A DNA stretch of 64,000 bases from Bacillus marinisedimentorum (GCF_001644195.2 NZ_LWBL02000011.1:54638-118637); one strand, 5' to 3'; shown: positions 35,934-47,235, counted from the stretch's first letter. The notes: generated by a model from the sequence alone, not told the origin. Program-made: numbers and translations.

Positions 35934-37145
35934 CTAATTCAGCGGCGTATAATCGACGCCTTCCGTATAGGTATTTCCTGCGTCCCATAGCAGGAACTCC
36001 TCAATGCCATTTTCATTAAGTGCCTTAATTTGCGCTTCCACTTCTGCTTTTCCATAACGCTTATAGTTTCCCTTGCCAAGATAAGAAGCTGTAAAGTCCT
36101 GAATCCATGGCCTTGATGTCGGCCGGGGATCCAATTCATCCAATTTCTTATTTTCCACTTTCGCATATTCGCTGACAAGGCGATAAGGTTCCAAATCTGG
36201 CTTGGATATGCCAAAATACGCTGTCCAATGGCTTGGATAAATCATTGAAGAAATAACATCGACATTGCTTGATATTTTTGTGAAGTTCTGCCCGATGCCC
36301 GGTGCTTCAGGAAGTGTCGCCGTATAGCCGAAAATATCTACAGAAACATCCACATCATAATACTCCAATTTCTTATTGGCGTAGGCCACAAAATCCGTTA
36401 CGGCTTTCACCCGTTTTTGGATATTATCCATTTCGAGATCAGCATAATCCCCCATGCTGTATTGAAGAATGGAATCACGTTTTTCAAAGCCTTCCGGAAA
36501 ACGGACGTAATCAAACTGGATTTCCTGGAAGCCCATTTTTGCCGCTTCTTCGGCTATGGCAACGTTGTAATCCCATACTTCTTTCTGGAACGGGCTTACA
36601 AACGCTTCTCCGCGCCCGTTTTTCCAAATTTGTCCATTCTGGGTGAAGGAAAGTTCAGGTTTTTTGGCAGCTAATACAGAATCTTTGAAGACTACGATTC
36701 TAGCAATCGGATAGATTTGTTTCTCTTCCAGGGTTTTCAGCATCTTTTTGGGATCTTTAATATAATTTTGGCCGATCCCCTCAAATTCGGAGCCTTTTTC
36801 GGGTTTATATGTCAGGTTTCCTGTATCGTCCTTAATATCAATGACCATTGCATTCAAATCGGTTGATTCGATCAGTTTAACTAGCCGGCCGAACTTCTCA
36901 CCGCCGGCTGAATGCCCGGTTACGTAAACACCGCGCACGGCATCCGGATACTCAAAGGTGAGTCCTGAATCGTATGTAAACCGTGCAACCTTTGCAGGAA
37001 GTTCCTTATTTTCCAGTTTAATTTCTTTCTTCTCATGAAATTGTGCATCCTTACTTTCTTCAGCTTTTATATCCTGAGGATAAAAAGCTGCCAGCAGCAC
37101 TGCAAGTGAAATGAAAAATAACCTGATCCTATTCCGTTTTTTCAT
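35934..37145 (-). CDS. Secreted putative glycoside hydrolase (DUF4015 family)
   Basis: The 403-residue protein begins with a signal peptide (RNRIRLFFISLAVLLAAFYP). The rest fits the DUF4015 TIM-barrel-like family: RGVYVTGHSAG, NAMVIDIKDDTGNLTY, RIVVFKDSVLA, FQEIQFDYVRFPEG and SVDIFGYTAT, ending in FLLWDAGNTYTEG. The Asp/Glu positions in these blocks suggest a glycosidase active site, but no substrate is established. It is followed by the bidirectional terminator and stands alone. Confidence 0.85.
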   Translation of the reverse strand: MKKRNRIRLFFISLAVLLAAFYPQDIKAEESKDAQFHEKKEIKLENKELPAKVARFTYDSGLTFEYPDAVRGVYVTGHSAGGEKFGRLVKLIESTDLNAMVIDIKDDTGNLTYKPEKGSEFEGIGQNYIKDPKKMLKTLEEKQIYPIARIVVFKDSVLAAKKPELSFTQNGQIWKNGRGEAFVSPFQKEVWDYNVAIAEEAAKMGFQEIQFDYVRFPEGFEKRDSILQYSMGDYADLEMDNIQKRVKAVTDFVAYANKKLEYYDVDVSVDIFGYTATLPEAPGIGQNFTKISSNVDVISSMIYPSHWTAYFGISKPDLEPYRLVSEYAKVENKKLDELDPRPTSRPWIQDFTASYLGKGNYKRYGKAEVEAQIKALNENGIEEFLLWDAGNTYTEGVDYTPLN

Positions 37146-37419
37146 GATGCCCTCATTCCCCTATCTTTTTTGTCCTTTTTCTATTATAAATTCTCCTTCT
37201 TAACTTCTAAAGACCTTTTTAACAAAAGTTGCATCTTTTTGTAATCTGTACCGCATATCCCTCAATATTAAACTTTATTTTTTCGACAATGCCTCTCTTG
37301 ATTAATCATGTCCACCCTGATATATTATTTAGAAATCCCCATCACAAGGTTGTCTGCTTGTGCATAACATGTTTAAGAATATTCAATCCGGACATATACG
37401 ATAAAAAGGAGGTAATAAC

Positions 37420-37962
37420 GTGCGGCATGTTACATTGGAAGAGGTATTTCAACACGAAACTGTCCATAAGCACCTAAAACGGTCGGGGATTGCCCATGCA
37501 ATTGCAGCTGCCTATCACGGATACCGCCTCGCCCGTCAGTATAGGGTGTCTCCGGACCTGGCTACAAAAGCAGCTTTGCTGCATGATATTGGCCACTATA
37601 CTTGGTTTCGAAACGGCCAGTGGGACTTTGACTTGTATAAGGAAAATGATATCCACGCGATCAAGGGTGCAGAGCGTGCCCATCGCATTTTGATCGAATT
37701 AGGGGAGTCAAGGCGCAATGCAAAAGAAATCTCCCTTGCCATTCTTCTTCATACAGATTCTTATCTCCCGGAAGGCCAGCTATACACTACCCCTCTGCAG
37801 AAGGTGGTCCGGCTGGCAGATGAAGCTGATGAAGAACCTGGCGGAAAACACCATTACCGGGAAATCGACAGTACAATTGCCGCCGATCGCATTAAAAAAC
37901 TCGACCACATGGTGAATTACGCACTTAACGATGATGAGTTTGAAATGAAAGCAACAGTCTGA
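37420..37962 (+). CDS. HD-domain metal-dependent phosphohydrolase
   Basis: The 180-residue protein carries the HD motif AALLHDIGHYTWF with an earlier His (AIAAAYHGYRLA), and later His/Asp residues in AILLHTDSYL and RLADEADEEPG that complete the metal site. Such proteins hydrolyse phosphomonoesters or nucleotides. The GTG at 37420 has AAAAAGGAGG 7 bp upstream. The upstream 270 bp are AT-rich without other features. The substrate is unknown. Confidence 0.82.
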   Translation: MRHVTLEEVFQHETVHKHLKRSGIAHAIAAAYHGYRLARQYRVSPDLATKAALLHDIGHYTWFRNGQWDFDLYKENDIHAIKGAERAHRILIELGESRRNAKEISLAILLHTDSYLPEGQLYTTPLQKVVRLADEADEEPGGKHHYREIDSTIAADRIKKLDHMVNYALNDDEFEMKATV

Positions 37963-38019
37963 AAGAAGTACTTTCCTATTAAGAAGTGCTTCTTATTTAC
38001 ATAATAGCAGAGCCGTGAA

Positions 38020-38448
38020 TTATGGATGATAAATGGTGATCTGGCAGATATCGCCAAGGCTAGTAGTGCGCGCAGAGAAAAGTTCGTATAATTTAGTCAA
38101 ATAGGTCGAATCATGCGGGATATCGATTCGGACCGGTTTGTTTTTTTCCGAATGGCGAAGGGCCAGACGAATAATTGTGTACAGGAGTTTTCCCTGATTT
38201 TGTATGTCACCGATTCCGGCACCATGAATAACAAGCTGTCCTTTTACTTCCTTGAACCAGGACCAGCCTGTCAGCTGTTCTTTTTCTTCATCCTGAAATA
38301 GATAAAGATGGTCCCCTTTGTCTGCGGCCGCTTTTACCAACTGCTCCATATTTCCATACGGACAGGGAAGCCCCCGCTCTCTCGTTTCTTCAATGAAGCT
38401 CGACAATTCCTTCCAGTCAGCGTCATGGTCATAAGTAAAATAGATCAT
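38020..38448 (-). CDS. Conserved hypothetical protein, possibly GNAT-like
   Basis: The 142-residue protein starts MIYFTYDHDADW after GGGGGAGGACA. It alternates strands and helices in a way that could fit an acyltransferase fold (LTGWSWFKEVKGQLVIHGAGIGDIQ, LLYTIIRLALRHSEKNKPVRIDIP), but the acetyl-CoA loop is not clear. No signal peptide or membrane segment. I do not assign a function. Confidence 0.6.
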   Translation of the reverse strand: MIYFTYDHDADWKELSSFIEETRERGLPCPYGNMEQLVKAAADKGDHLYLFQDEEKEQLTGWSWFKEVKGQLVIHGAGIGDIQNQGKLLYTIIRLALRHSEKNKPVRIDIPHDSTYLTKLYELFSARTTSLGDICQITIYHP

Positions 38449-38531
38449 TGTCCTCCCCCTCAAATGAGCAATAAACAGGGAAATGTTTTTTCAATTAATC
38501 ATTTAAACAAGGAAAGGCAGAATCAGTAACG

Positions 38532-38690
38532 ATGTATCAGTTCATTGCATTTATTTCAGCATTGCTCCTCGCTCTTCTCATTCTTGCGGAAACAAAATTC
38601 GGAACTGTACCTGACCTGGCGATACAACTTGCCTTCGGTTCAGCACTTATCTTCTTTTTACTTCATCTTATGAAAAAATATAAACGATAA
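38532..38690 (+). CDS. Small two-helix membrane protein, unknown function
   Basis: The 52-residue frame MYQFIAFISALLLALLILAE has two hydrophobic segments separated by KFGTVPD and ends in LHLMKKYKR, a positive-inside tail. The ribosome-binding site (AAGGAAAGG) is about 15 bp upstream, further than usual. No family recognised. Confidence 0.5.
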   Translation: MYQFIAFISALLLALLILAETKFGTVPDLAIQLAFGSALIFFLLHLMKKYKR

Positions 38691-38985
38691 TGATAGGAAA
38701 GTTACCGGTACCGGTGAGCCTCACGTGAAGAGGTTCTATCAGACAATGTACTTTGTGCACTGATATGATCTACACCGTTTCAGAAAATTAACTGACAGCG
38801 TTAAAGAAGCCTGAATTATTTAATTCAGTTTTTCCGGTACGTTGAGTAAGCTGCCTCAAATCTTTATCGCGCGGAAGAAATGCAGAATATACTCGAGGAA
38901 ACTTGCGCTCCGTCCCCTTCCATCATAATTGTTTGATTCAACAATAAGCATTGACACTTTCACCTATAACCAGAATTATAAACTC

Positions 38986-39080
38986 GCCGACTGGCATGTT
39001 TTTCAGGCGAAGACAGAGGCCGATCTGCACTTATTCTACATTCGTTAAGTTGGCCGTTCCTTCGGAATACTTCCATGCCG
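38986..39080. repeat. Intergenic repeat, copy B
   Basis: It contains TTCAGGCGAAGACAGAGGC (39002-39020) and TTAAGTTGGCCG (39045-39056), the counterpart of 34692-34782. The preceding ~290 bp (38691-38985) hold no gene that I can see. Confidence 0.6.
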
Positions 39081-39109
39081 ACAGTTTCATTCATAGACGG
39101 TAAAAAAGG

Positions 39110-39137
39110 CAAGCCGCGAAAATGCGGCTTGCCTTAC
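39110..39137 (-). terminator. Terminator of the opp operon
   Basis: GGCAAGCCGC, loop GAAAAT, GCGGCTTGCC with a T-rich minus-strand exit, just beyond the oppF stop. Confidence 0.75.
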
Positions 39138-39139
39138 CG

Positions 39140-40150
39140 TTAATTCTTCTTATTTCCTTCGTGTTCTTCCATCATTTCCTCATCGTAAAGGTGACAAGCC
39201 ACCCAGTGGTCTTTCTTCGATTCTACCCAGCGTGGAACGTGTGTCGCGCAAATATCCATCGCATGCGGGCAGCGTGTTCTGAAGCGGCAGCCGCTTGGCG
39301 GATCGATCGGGCTTGGCAGGTCGCCTTCAAGAATGATCCGTTCCCGTGAACGTTCGATTTCAGGATCAGCAACAGGGATAGCGGACAGCAATGCCTGTGT
39401 ATACGGATGAAGCGGTTCATCGTACAGTGCATCACTTTCAGCAAGCTCAGCCATGTTTCCAAGATACATGACACCGACCCGGTCAGAAATATGTTTAACC
39501 ATTGACAGGTCATGGGCAATAAACAAATAAGTGAGCCCTTTTTCCCGCTGCAGTTTTTGCAGCAGGTTGACTACCTGTGCTTGAATTGATACGTCAAGCG
39601 CGGAAATCGGTTCGTCAGCAATGATGAATTCAGGATCTACGGCAAGGGCACGGGCAATCCCGATACGCTGGCGCTGGCCTCCCGAAAATTCATGTGGATA
39701 ACGGTTTGCGTGCTCCCTGTTCAAGCCGACTGTTTCAAGAAGTTCATTGACTTTATCGCGTCGCTCCTGATCATTCTTGGCAAGGCCGTGAATGTCGATG
39801 CCTTCTGCGATAATGTCTGCAACCGTCATGCGAGGGTTCAAGGATGCATATGGATCCTGGAAAATCATCTGCATTTTTCGGTTGAACTTCTTTAACGTTT
39901 CGGCGTTCTTCTTGCCATGTACATCTTCACCTTCAAAAAGGACATCGCCGCCCGATGCATTGTAAAGGCGGATGATGGTCCGGCCGGCAGTTGATTTACC
40001 GCAGCCGGATTCGCCTACGATACCAAGTGTTTCTCCTTTATAAATATCGAACGAAATATTATCTACAGCTTTCAATACCTGGTCTTTACCGACATTGAAA
40101 TATTTTTTTAAATTACGCACTTCCAATAATTTTTCACGATTATCTGCCAT
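39140..40150 (-). CDS. oppF: Oligopeptide ABC transporter ATP-binding protein OppF
   Basis: The 336-residue ATPase has Walker [11 protein letters not shown]-loop [10 protein letters not shown], signature [15 protein letters not shown], Walker B FIIADEP and the switch His in IAHDLSMV. The C-terminal oligopeptide domain contains [15 protein letters not shown]. It energises peptide uptake with OppD. Its ATG overlaps the oppD stop by one base (TAATG), which shows tight coupling. Confidence 0.96.
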   Translation of the reverse strand: MADNREKLLEVRNLKKYFNVGKDQVLKAVDNISFDIYKGETLGIVGESGCGKSTAGRTIIRLYNASGGDVLFEGEDVHGKKNAETLKKFNRKMQMIFQDPYASLNPRMTVADIIAEGIDIHGLAKNDQERRDKVNELLETVGLNREHANRYPHEFSGGQRQRIGIARALAVDPEFIIADEPISALDVSIQAQVVNLLQKLQREKGLTYLFIAHDLSMVKHISDRVGVMYLGNMAELAESDALYDEPLHPYTQALLSAIPVADPEIERSRERIILEGDLPSPIDPPSGCRFRTRCPHAMDICATHVPRWVESKKDHWVACHLYDEEMMEEHEGNKKN

Positions 40151-41166
40151 TATTTCGAACCTCCTACTGCTTCAGCCGGCGGTTCCACTTTCGGAGCTCT
40201 TTCATCCTGCAGCCAGCATGCCGCTTTATGCGAGTTCGAATGCTCTGTATATTCAGGCATATTGTCCACACAAACCTTCATTGCATATGGACAGCGAGCC
40301 GCAAACGGGCAGCCTATAGGCGGATCCACGAGATCAGGCGGTGTTCCCGGGATTGCCAGAAGCTCCTCTGATTTCGTATGGAGCTTAGGCATGGATGCAA
40401 GCAATCCCCATGTATAAGGATGCTTCGGCTTATAGAAAATTTCATCAACAGTGCCGGTCTCAACGATTTTGCCGGCATACATGACAGCAACACGCTGTGC
40501 AGCGTTTGCGACAACGCCAAGGTCATGGGTGATGATGATAATGGATGTTCCTGTTTTTTTCTGCAAATCTTTCATCAAATCCAGAATCTGGGCCTGGATT
40601 GTAACATCAAGTGCAGTTGTCGGTTCATCGGCTATAAGCACCTTCGGATTACATGCAAGCGCGATAGCGATGACGACACGCTGTCTCATCCCGCCGGAAA
40701 ATTGGTGAGGGTATTGTTTCACCCGTGTTTCCGGATTCGGGATACCAACAAGGCGAAGCAGCTGGACAGCACGTTCCTTCGCTTCGGCATTGCCAAGTTT
40801 CTGATGCTTCCTCAGCCCTTCCATGATTTGCTTGCCAACAGTCATTGTCGGATTCAGCGATGTCATCGGATCCTGGAAAATCATCGACATTTCAGATCCG
40901 CGGACATTTTGCATTTCTTTTTCGGAATATTTGATAAGATCTTTTCCTTCAAACAGAACCTCACCGTCTTTAATTCGGCCCGGCGGGTTAGGAATCAAAC
41001 CCATGACAGCTTTTGATGTAACTGATTTTCCGGAACCGGACTCTCCTACGATTGCAAGGGTTTCACCTTTTTTCAGCTCAAAGTTAACGCCGCGAACGGC
41101 CTTGACTTCCCCGGCATAAGTATCGAAGGAGACATGTAAATTATTGACTTCAATAATGTTTTCCAT
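40150..41166 (-). CDS. oppD: Oligopeptide ABC transporter ATP-binding protein OppD
   Basis: The 338-residue ATPase has Walker A GESGSGKSV, FQDPMTSLNP, signature FSGGMRQRVVIAIAL, Walker B VLIADEPTTALD and THDLGVV. The C-terminal cysteine-containing domain reads GCPFAARCPYAMKVC. It pairs with OppF under the OppBC channel. The gene lies 14 bp after oppC. Confidence 0.96.
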   Translation of the reverse strand: MENIIEVNNLHVSFDTYAGEVKAVRGVNFELKKGETLAIVGESGSGKSVTSKAVMGLIPNPPGRIKDGEVLFEGKDLIKYSEKEMQNVRGSEMSMIFQDPMTSLNPTMTVGKQIMEGLRKHQKLGNAEAKERAVQLLRLVGIPNPETRVKQYPHQFSGGMRQRVVIAIALACNPKVLIADEPTTALDVTIQAQILDLMKDLQKKTGTSIIIITHDLGVVANAAQRVAVMYAGKIVETGTVDEIFYKPKHPYTWGLLASMPKLHTKSEELLAIPGTPPDLVDPPIGCPFAARCPYAMKVCVDNMPEYTEHSNSHKAACWLQDERAPKVEPPAEAVGGSK

Positions 41167-41180
41167 TTACCTTTCTCCTC

Positions 41181-42197
41181 CTATCTGCGCATTCTAGGGT
41201 CTAACGCATCCCGAAGGCCGTCCCCTAATAGGTTGAAGCTGACCATGACCAAACTGATGACAACCGATGAAATTGTCATCTGATGCGGGTAAATCCTCAT
41301 TGCTCTATAACCCTCATTCACCAGGGTTCCGAGGGAGGCAGTCGGAGGCTGCAGCCCAAGGCCGATAAAGCTCAGGAAGGCTTCGAAGAAAATCGCCACT
41401 GGCACGGTAAACATGGTTGTAATGATTATCGGACCAAGAGTATTCGGAATCAAGTGTTTCCAGATCAAGCGGTTGTCTGTCGCACCAAGTGTCTTTGCCG
41501 CCAGTACAAATTCCTGTTCCTTCAGCTTAAGGATCTGTCCGCGTACAATCCTGGCCATCGTTACCCATCCCGTAATAACCATCGCAAGGGTAATGGACAA
41601 GATCCCAGGATTAAGGACGAGAATAAGCAGGATTATGACGATCAGGTTAGGGATACCAACCAGAACCTCAATTATACGCTGCATCACGTTATCAATACGG
41701 CCGCCGTAGAATGCGGAAATCCCACCGTAAGCAACACCAATTAAGAAGTCAATGGTCGCTGCGAGGAAAGCGATATACATTGAAATTCGAGTTCCTTCCC
41801 ACGTTCGGGTCCACAAATCCCGGCCAAGAGCGTCTGTTCCGAACCAGAAATACTCTTCTACGCCTTTCATTTCATATTGATCAACACCGCGGATGTCAAC
41901 ACCGTCAAGGCCTAAAAATCCAATATTTTCAAGGACAGGGACTTTGGGAGGCATATTTGTCCGGCCAAGGTCCTGGCTGTCTACTCCATACTCATTCATG
42001 AAAGGTCCGGCAAGGGACATGAAAAGAATGATAACAATCATGATCAAACCGAAAAACGCCCCGCGGTTCTTTTTCAGCCGCATCCAGGCGTCCTGCCAGA
42101 ATGACAGGCTAGGCTTTGAAATCATTTCACTTTTGTCTTCGCTGATTTCAGCAGGCTGGAACAAATCTTCTGTGATAGGCTGTTTTTCTGCACTCAT
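41181..42197 (-). CDS. oppC: Oligopeptide ABC transporter permease OppC
   Basis: The 338-residue membrane protein has an N-terminal cytosolic extension (about 1-45), then six transmembrane segments. The EAA-type coupling motif is AAKTLGATDNRLIWKHLIPN. A long external loop between the first two helices (FWFGTDALGRDLWTR) is typical of OppC. It forms the channel with OppB, whose stop it overlaps by 4 bp. Confidence 0.95.
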   Translation of the reverse strand: MSAEKQPITEDLFQPAEISEDKSEMISKPSLSFWQDAWMRLKKNRGAFFGLIMIVIILFMSLAGPFMNEYGVDSQDLGRTNMPPKVPVLENIGFLGLDGVDIRGVDQYEMKGVEEYFWFGTDALGRDLWTRTWEGTRISMYIAFLAATIDFLIGVAYGGISAFYGGRIDNVMQRIIEVLVGIPNLIVIILLILVLNPGILSITLAMVITGWVTMARIVRGQILKLKEQEFVLAAKTLGATDNRLIWKHLIPNTLGPIIITTMFTVPVAIFFEAFLSFIGLGLQPPTASLGTLVNEGYRAMRIYPHQMTISSVVISLVMVSFNLLGDGLRDALDPRMRR

Positions 42198-43126
42198 GCT
42201 TTTTTCCCTCCCGCCAGGCGAATACGTGGATCAATAACTCCGTAGAGTATATCGACAATTAGCACGATGCCGATAAATAAAACACTGAAAAAGAGTGTAA
42301 TCCCCATAATTACAGGGTAATCATTGGTAGTGATAGATTTAACGAACTGCTCACCAAGCCCCGGCACACCAAAAATGTTTTCAATTACGAGTGAACCGGT
42401 CATCAGGGCAACAGTCATCGGGCCTAAAATGGTGATAACTGGAATCATCGCATTCCTGATTGTATGTTTAATGACAACAGCTGATCTGCTGATGCCTTTC
42501 GCTTTTGCGGTTGTAATGTAGTCCTGTCCAAGAACTTCAAGCATTTCGGTCCTCATAAAACGGGCAATCTGGGCTACAACGAACACTCCCAGTGAAATCG
42601 TCGGCAATATCGTATATTCATATCCATCCCAAAAAGCCACCGGCAGCCATTGCAGCTTAACGCCGACCCAGTATTGCAGAAGCCCTGCGAAAACAAACGA
42701 TGGTATGGAAATACCGAGCACGGCAATGACCATTGTCCCGTAATCCCAAAAAGTATTGTGGTTGAGCGCTGATATGATTCCCATCAGCAATCCTAGAACT
42801 GTACCGAATATGACGGCCTGCCCGCCCAGAAAAGCGGAGGCTCCAATTCGGGATCCAATAATACTGTTGACGCTGCGTCCGTCATATTGGAATGATTCCC
42901 CTAAATCTCCCTGCACTAGATTCCCCATATACTTGACGTATTGTACAGGAACCGGATCATTCAATCCGTATTTCTCGTAAAGCCTCTCTCTTTGTGATTC
43001 TGATAGTTTCTCCTCATTGTTGAATGGTGATCCCGGTAAAGTTTGCATCAAAAAGAATGTAAATGTTGCAATTATTAACAGGGTCAGTAGCATATAGCCA
43101 ACCCTTCCGAGAATATATCGTCCCAT
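42194..43126 (-). CDS. oppB: Oligopeptide ABC transporter permease OppB
   Basis: The 310-residue permease has six transmembrane segments and the coupling loop TTAKAKGISRSAVVIKHTIRN. The ATG at 43126 follows GAGGAGG and gives the length of B. subtilis OppB (311). It lies 176 bp after oppA, and a hairpin in the gap may lower its expression relative to the binding protein. Confidence 0.95.
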   Translation of the reverse strand: MGRYILGRVGYMLLTLLIIATFTFFLMQTLPGSPFNNEEKLSESQRERLYEKYGLNDPVPVQYVKYMGNLVQGDLGESFQYDGRSVNSIIGSRIGASAFLGGQAVIFGTVLGLLMGIISALNHNTFWDYGTMVIAVLGISIPSFVFAGLLQYWVGVKLQWLPVAFWDGYEYTILPTISLGVFVVAQIARFMRTEMLEVLGQDYITTAKAKGISRSAVVIKHTIRNAMIPVITILGPMTVALMTGSLVIENIFGVPGLGEQFVKSITTNDYPVIMGITLFFSVLFIGIVLIVDILYGVIDPRIRLAGGKKA

Positions 43127-43229
43127 ACAAACACCTCCTCGTAATGTCTTATTATACAGCAAAAATCGACTAACTGAATTACTTTTAATATTCTACATTT
43201 TCTGACGTTTTTCACATAGACAGGCAAAA

Positions 43230-43265
43230 AGAGAGTATATGCCAGGATGGACATATACTCTCCTG
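43230..43265 (-). terminator. Hairpin between oppA and oppB, probable attenuator
   Basis: GAGAGTATATG and CATATACTCTC pair around a 10-nt loop, and the minus strand continues with T5. Partial termination here would favour oppA mRNA. Confidence 0.65.
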
Positions 43266-43302
43266 AGTTTACTATAAAACTGCGTTCATTTTAAGTGGCT
43301 TA

Positions 43303-45012
43303 TTAGTTTTTACCAGAAATATATGTCCACTTGAAGCTGTAGTCACCGCCGAATGGATGCTTCACCCAGTCCTTGACATAAGTCTTCATCAGGTGGGCGT
43401 TACCTCTCTGGTACATTGGAGCGATTGCAGCATCTTCTTCAAGAAGAATTCTTTCTGCTTCCTGAAGTTTATCCCAGCGAGCTTCTAGGTCAGAAAGATC
43501 AGTTTTCGCTTCTTCTACCAGCTTGTCATATTCTTCGTTTGAATACGCCATCTGGTTATGTGCTCCGTCTGTCACGAACATGTCGATGAAAGTCATCGGA
43601 TCCTGATAGTCAGGGCCCCATCCAGCGAATGAGAAGTCATAGTCGCCTTTTGTTTCAAGGTCTAGCTTCTGCTTGAACGGTTGAGCTTTGATGGACACGG
43701 TCAAGCCTGGAAGATTCTTTTCAAGCTGGTTCTTCAGGTATTCGCCGACCTTCTTGGAGTTTTCACTGTCATAGTTGAGCAGTTCTAGTTCAAGGCTATC
43801 CTGTCCAAGTGCTTCAAGACCTTTTTCAAAGTGTTCTTTTGCCTTGTCAGCATCATGGGACAGCATGTCGCCATTTTCAGCACGGAAATCTTCACCATCC
43901 GGACCGGAAACAAAATCTTTCGGTACAAGATAGTCCGCAGGTGTAGAACCGTTGTTCAAGATAACGTCTGTCAAACCTTTTTTATCCCAGCCCATGCTGA
44001 TTGCTTTGCGGATATCAACATTGGCAAGAGCCTCGTTCTTCTGGTTCAGGCGCAGGAAGTAAACGGCAGCATCAGGAGTCGTGACATAGTTTTCTGTATC
44101 CTTATACTGGTCTACATATTCCGCACTAAGGGCTGCACGGTCAGTTTTGCCAGTTTCAAACAGGTTGACCGCTGTTGCTGTATCCTTAATTACATTTACG
44201 TTGATTTCATCAAGCTTAACAGCTTCTTTATCCCAGTACTGGTCGTTCTTTTCATACTTCCAGTTCTGTTCATGGTTCCATTCGGAAAGTACGAAAGGAC
44301 CGTTGTACAGCATTGTGTCCGCTTCAAGCGCATAGTTCTTGCCCTGTTCTTCAACGTAATCTTTCTTAAGCGGCATGAATGTGCCGAAAGAAGTCAATCC
44401 GAGGAAGTAAGGAACATCGTTTTCAAGCTCAACTTCAAGAGTTTTTTCGTCAACAGCTTTTACGCCAAGCTCTTCGACTTTGCCATACAAATCACTTTCT
44501 TCATCCATGATTTTGTTGGCGTTTTTAAGGTCACCCATGATGTATGCATATTCTGCAAGTGTATCAGGGCTGAGCGCACGCTTCCATGCATACTCGAAAT
44601 CTTGTGCGGTTACCTGTGAACCGTCACTCCATTTTGCATTTTCGTTAAGCGTGAAAGTGTATTTTGTTCCATCTTTTTCATAATCTTTAGCAACGCCTGG
44701 AACCGGTTTGTTGTCCGGGCCAAGACGGTAAAGTCCTTCAAATACGTTGTTCATTACAATAAAAGACACCTGGTCAGTTGCAGTGATCGGATCCATTGAC
44801 GGGATTTCGGCACTTTCAAGTAGGTTCAAGACCTGCTCTTCATCCGGCTTCGCTTCGCCGCCTTCTCCTTCACCGCCTGTTGCGTTTTCTGATGATTCGT
44901 TTTCGTTTCCTTCGTTCTCGTTAGTTGCTCCTTCATTGCCGCCTCCGCAAGCTGCTAGGAACATGCTGAGCGCAAGAACAAGCACGAAGAAAATTGACAG
45001 CTTTTTCTTCAT
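43303..45012 (-). CDS. oppA: Oligopeptide-binding lipoprotein OppA
   Basis: The 569-residue precursor has a type II signal peptide with lipobox LAAC (about Cys22) and an acidic Gly/Asn/Glu-rich linker of about 40 residues. The SBP_bac_5 peptide-binding domain follows (SAEIPSMDPITATDQVSF, YTFTLNENAKWSDGSQVTAQ, and a C-terminal FAGWGPDYQDPMTF). It captures peptides at the outer face of the membrane. The start MKKKLSIFF follows GGGGAGG. It is the first gene of oppABCDF. Confidence 0.96.
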   Translation of the reverse strand: MKKKLSIFFVLVLALSMFLAACGGGNEGATNENEGNENESSENATGGEGEGGEAKPDEEQVLNLLESAEIPSMDPITATDQVSFIVMNNVFEGLYRLGPDNKPVPGVAKDYEKDGTKYTFTLNENAKWSDGSQVTAQDFEYAWKRALSPDTLAEYAYIMGDLKNANKIMDEESDLYGKVEELGVKAVDEKTLEVELENDVPYFLGLTSFGTFMPLKKDYVEEQGKNYALEADTMLYNGPFVLSEWNHEQNWKYEKNDQYWDKEAVKLDEINVNVIKDTATAVNLFETGKTDRAALSAEYVDQYKDTENYVTTPDAAVYFLRLNQKNEALANVDIRKAISMGWDKKGLTDVILNNGSTPADYLVPKDFVSGPDGEDFRAENGDMLSHDADKAKEHFEKGLEALGQDSLELELLNYDSENSKKVGEYLKNQLEKNLPGLTVSIKAQPFKQKLDLETKGDYDFSFAGWGPDYQDPMTFIDMFVTDGAHNQMAYSNEEYDKLVEEAKTDLSDLEARWDKLQEAERILLEEDAAIAPMYQRGNAHLMKTYVKDWVKHPFGGDYSFKWTYISGKN

Positions 45013-45068
45013 GTACTGAAGACCTCCCCTTTTTATATAGGTTTTTTTGACAGGCAAATACCGTTGAA

Positions 45069-45083
45069 AATTGTCTGAAGTTT
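45069..45083 (-). promoter_or_regulatory. CodY-box-like sequence upstream of oppA
   Basis: AAACTTCAGACAATT on the minus strand differs from AATTTTCNGAAAATT at three positions. It lies about 57 bp before the oppA start. The rest of the 408-bp gap upstream of oppA shows no gene. The match is suggestive only. Confidence 0.3.
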
Positions 45084-45420
45084 TTGCCTATGGGATTATT
45101 ATACAAGTATTCTAACAATTTTGCATATACTTTTTTTTAAGACTATTATTGAAACCTTGATATTATTACGGTTCGGTAACAGAAAATAGGTCTATTGTAC
45201 TATCATCGGATCCGCTTTCATTTTCCTGCCCTGGCAAAAATTAAAACCTAATCATTATACTCGCCATCGCTTCACCGTTGTAAAGCAAGCAAGAGGGGAA
45301 GTCCGCTATAGGGATGGTTCTTAAATACCGGTACAATCGGCGGGCTCCTTCTGTAATAATTGTTCCATTTCTGCTTTTTCTATATAATTACTCTTATAAC
45401 TTATTTGTCCTGGAGGTAAC

Positions 45421-45792
45421 ATGAAAACACATTTCAGAGCAGCTTCGCGGCTTATGATAGGATCTGCCGCGGTAGGAATCTTATTGTCCTTCCTTTTCAG
45501 GGGGCCTTCATTATCCGTTACTATTGTAAATACGATTTTCATGATGTCACTTTTTCTTTTAATGACCGGCGGTTCAATGCTTATCCTGGAGGGCGGAATG
45601 TTCAACGGCATAATGAAGAGCTTCAAGTCTTTTCGCAATAAAAGCTCGAAAGCGAACCGCTATGCGGCGGAATTTGATGATTATGACAATGACGAAGAGA
45701 ACCCGGCGTACAGCTTTCGATTAACAATGCCATTCCTGATCTCAGGGACCGTTCTTTTTGTCCTTACGATTATTGTTTCCTATTTCGTATAA
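45421..45792 (+). CDS. DUF3899-family membrane protein
   Basis: The 123-residue protein has three or four hydrophobic segments: two near the N-terminus (about 12-60), an acidic loop AEFDDYDNDEENPAYSF, and one at the end (about 98-122). TGGSMLILEGGMFNGIMKSFKSF is typical of the DUF3899 family. The function is unknown. The ATG follows TGGAGG at 7 bp. The gene ends just ahead of the trpS promoter. Confidence 0.78.
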   Translation: MKTHFRAASRLMIGSAAVGILLSFLFRGPSLSVTIVNTIFMMSLFLLMTGGSMLILEGGMFNGIMKSFKSFRNKSSKANRYAAEFDDYDNDEENPAYSFRLTMPFLISGTVLFVLTIIVSYFV

Positions 45793-45797
45793 GCAGC

Positions 45798-45826
45798 TTG
45801 CATTCGATATATTGATTGAGTATAAT
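45798..45826 (+). promoter_or_regulatory. Promoter of the trpS T-box leader
   Basis: TTGCAT (45798-45803), a 17-bp spacer and TATAAT (45821-45826); the predicted start is near 45833. Confidence 0.7.
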
Positions 45827-45849
45827 AAACCATAATTTTAAATGTGAAA

Positions 45850-47146
<1,297 letters not shown>

Positions 47147-47235
47147 GCAGCAGCAGAATAACCATGCTGTACGCCTGACCGGGTTAACCGATGTTTTCAA
47201 CATTCATATGCGAAACTTCGCATAAAATCCCAGTC

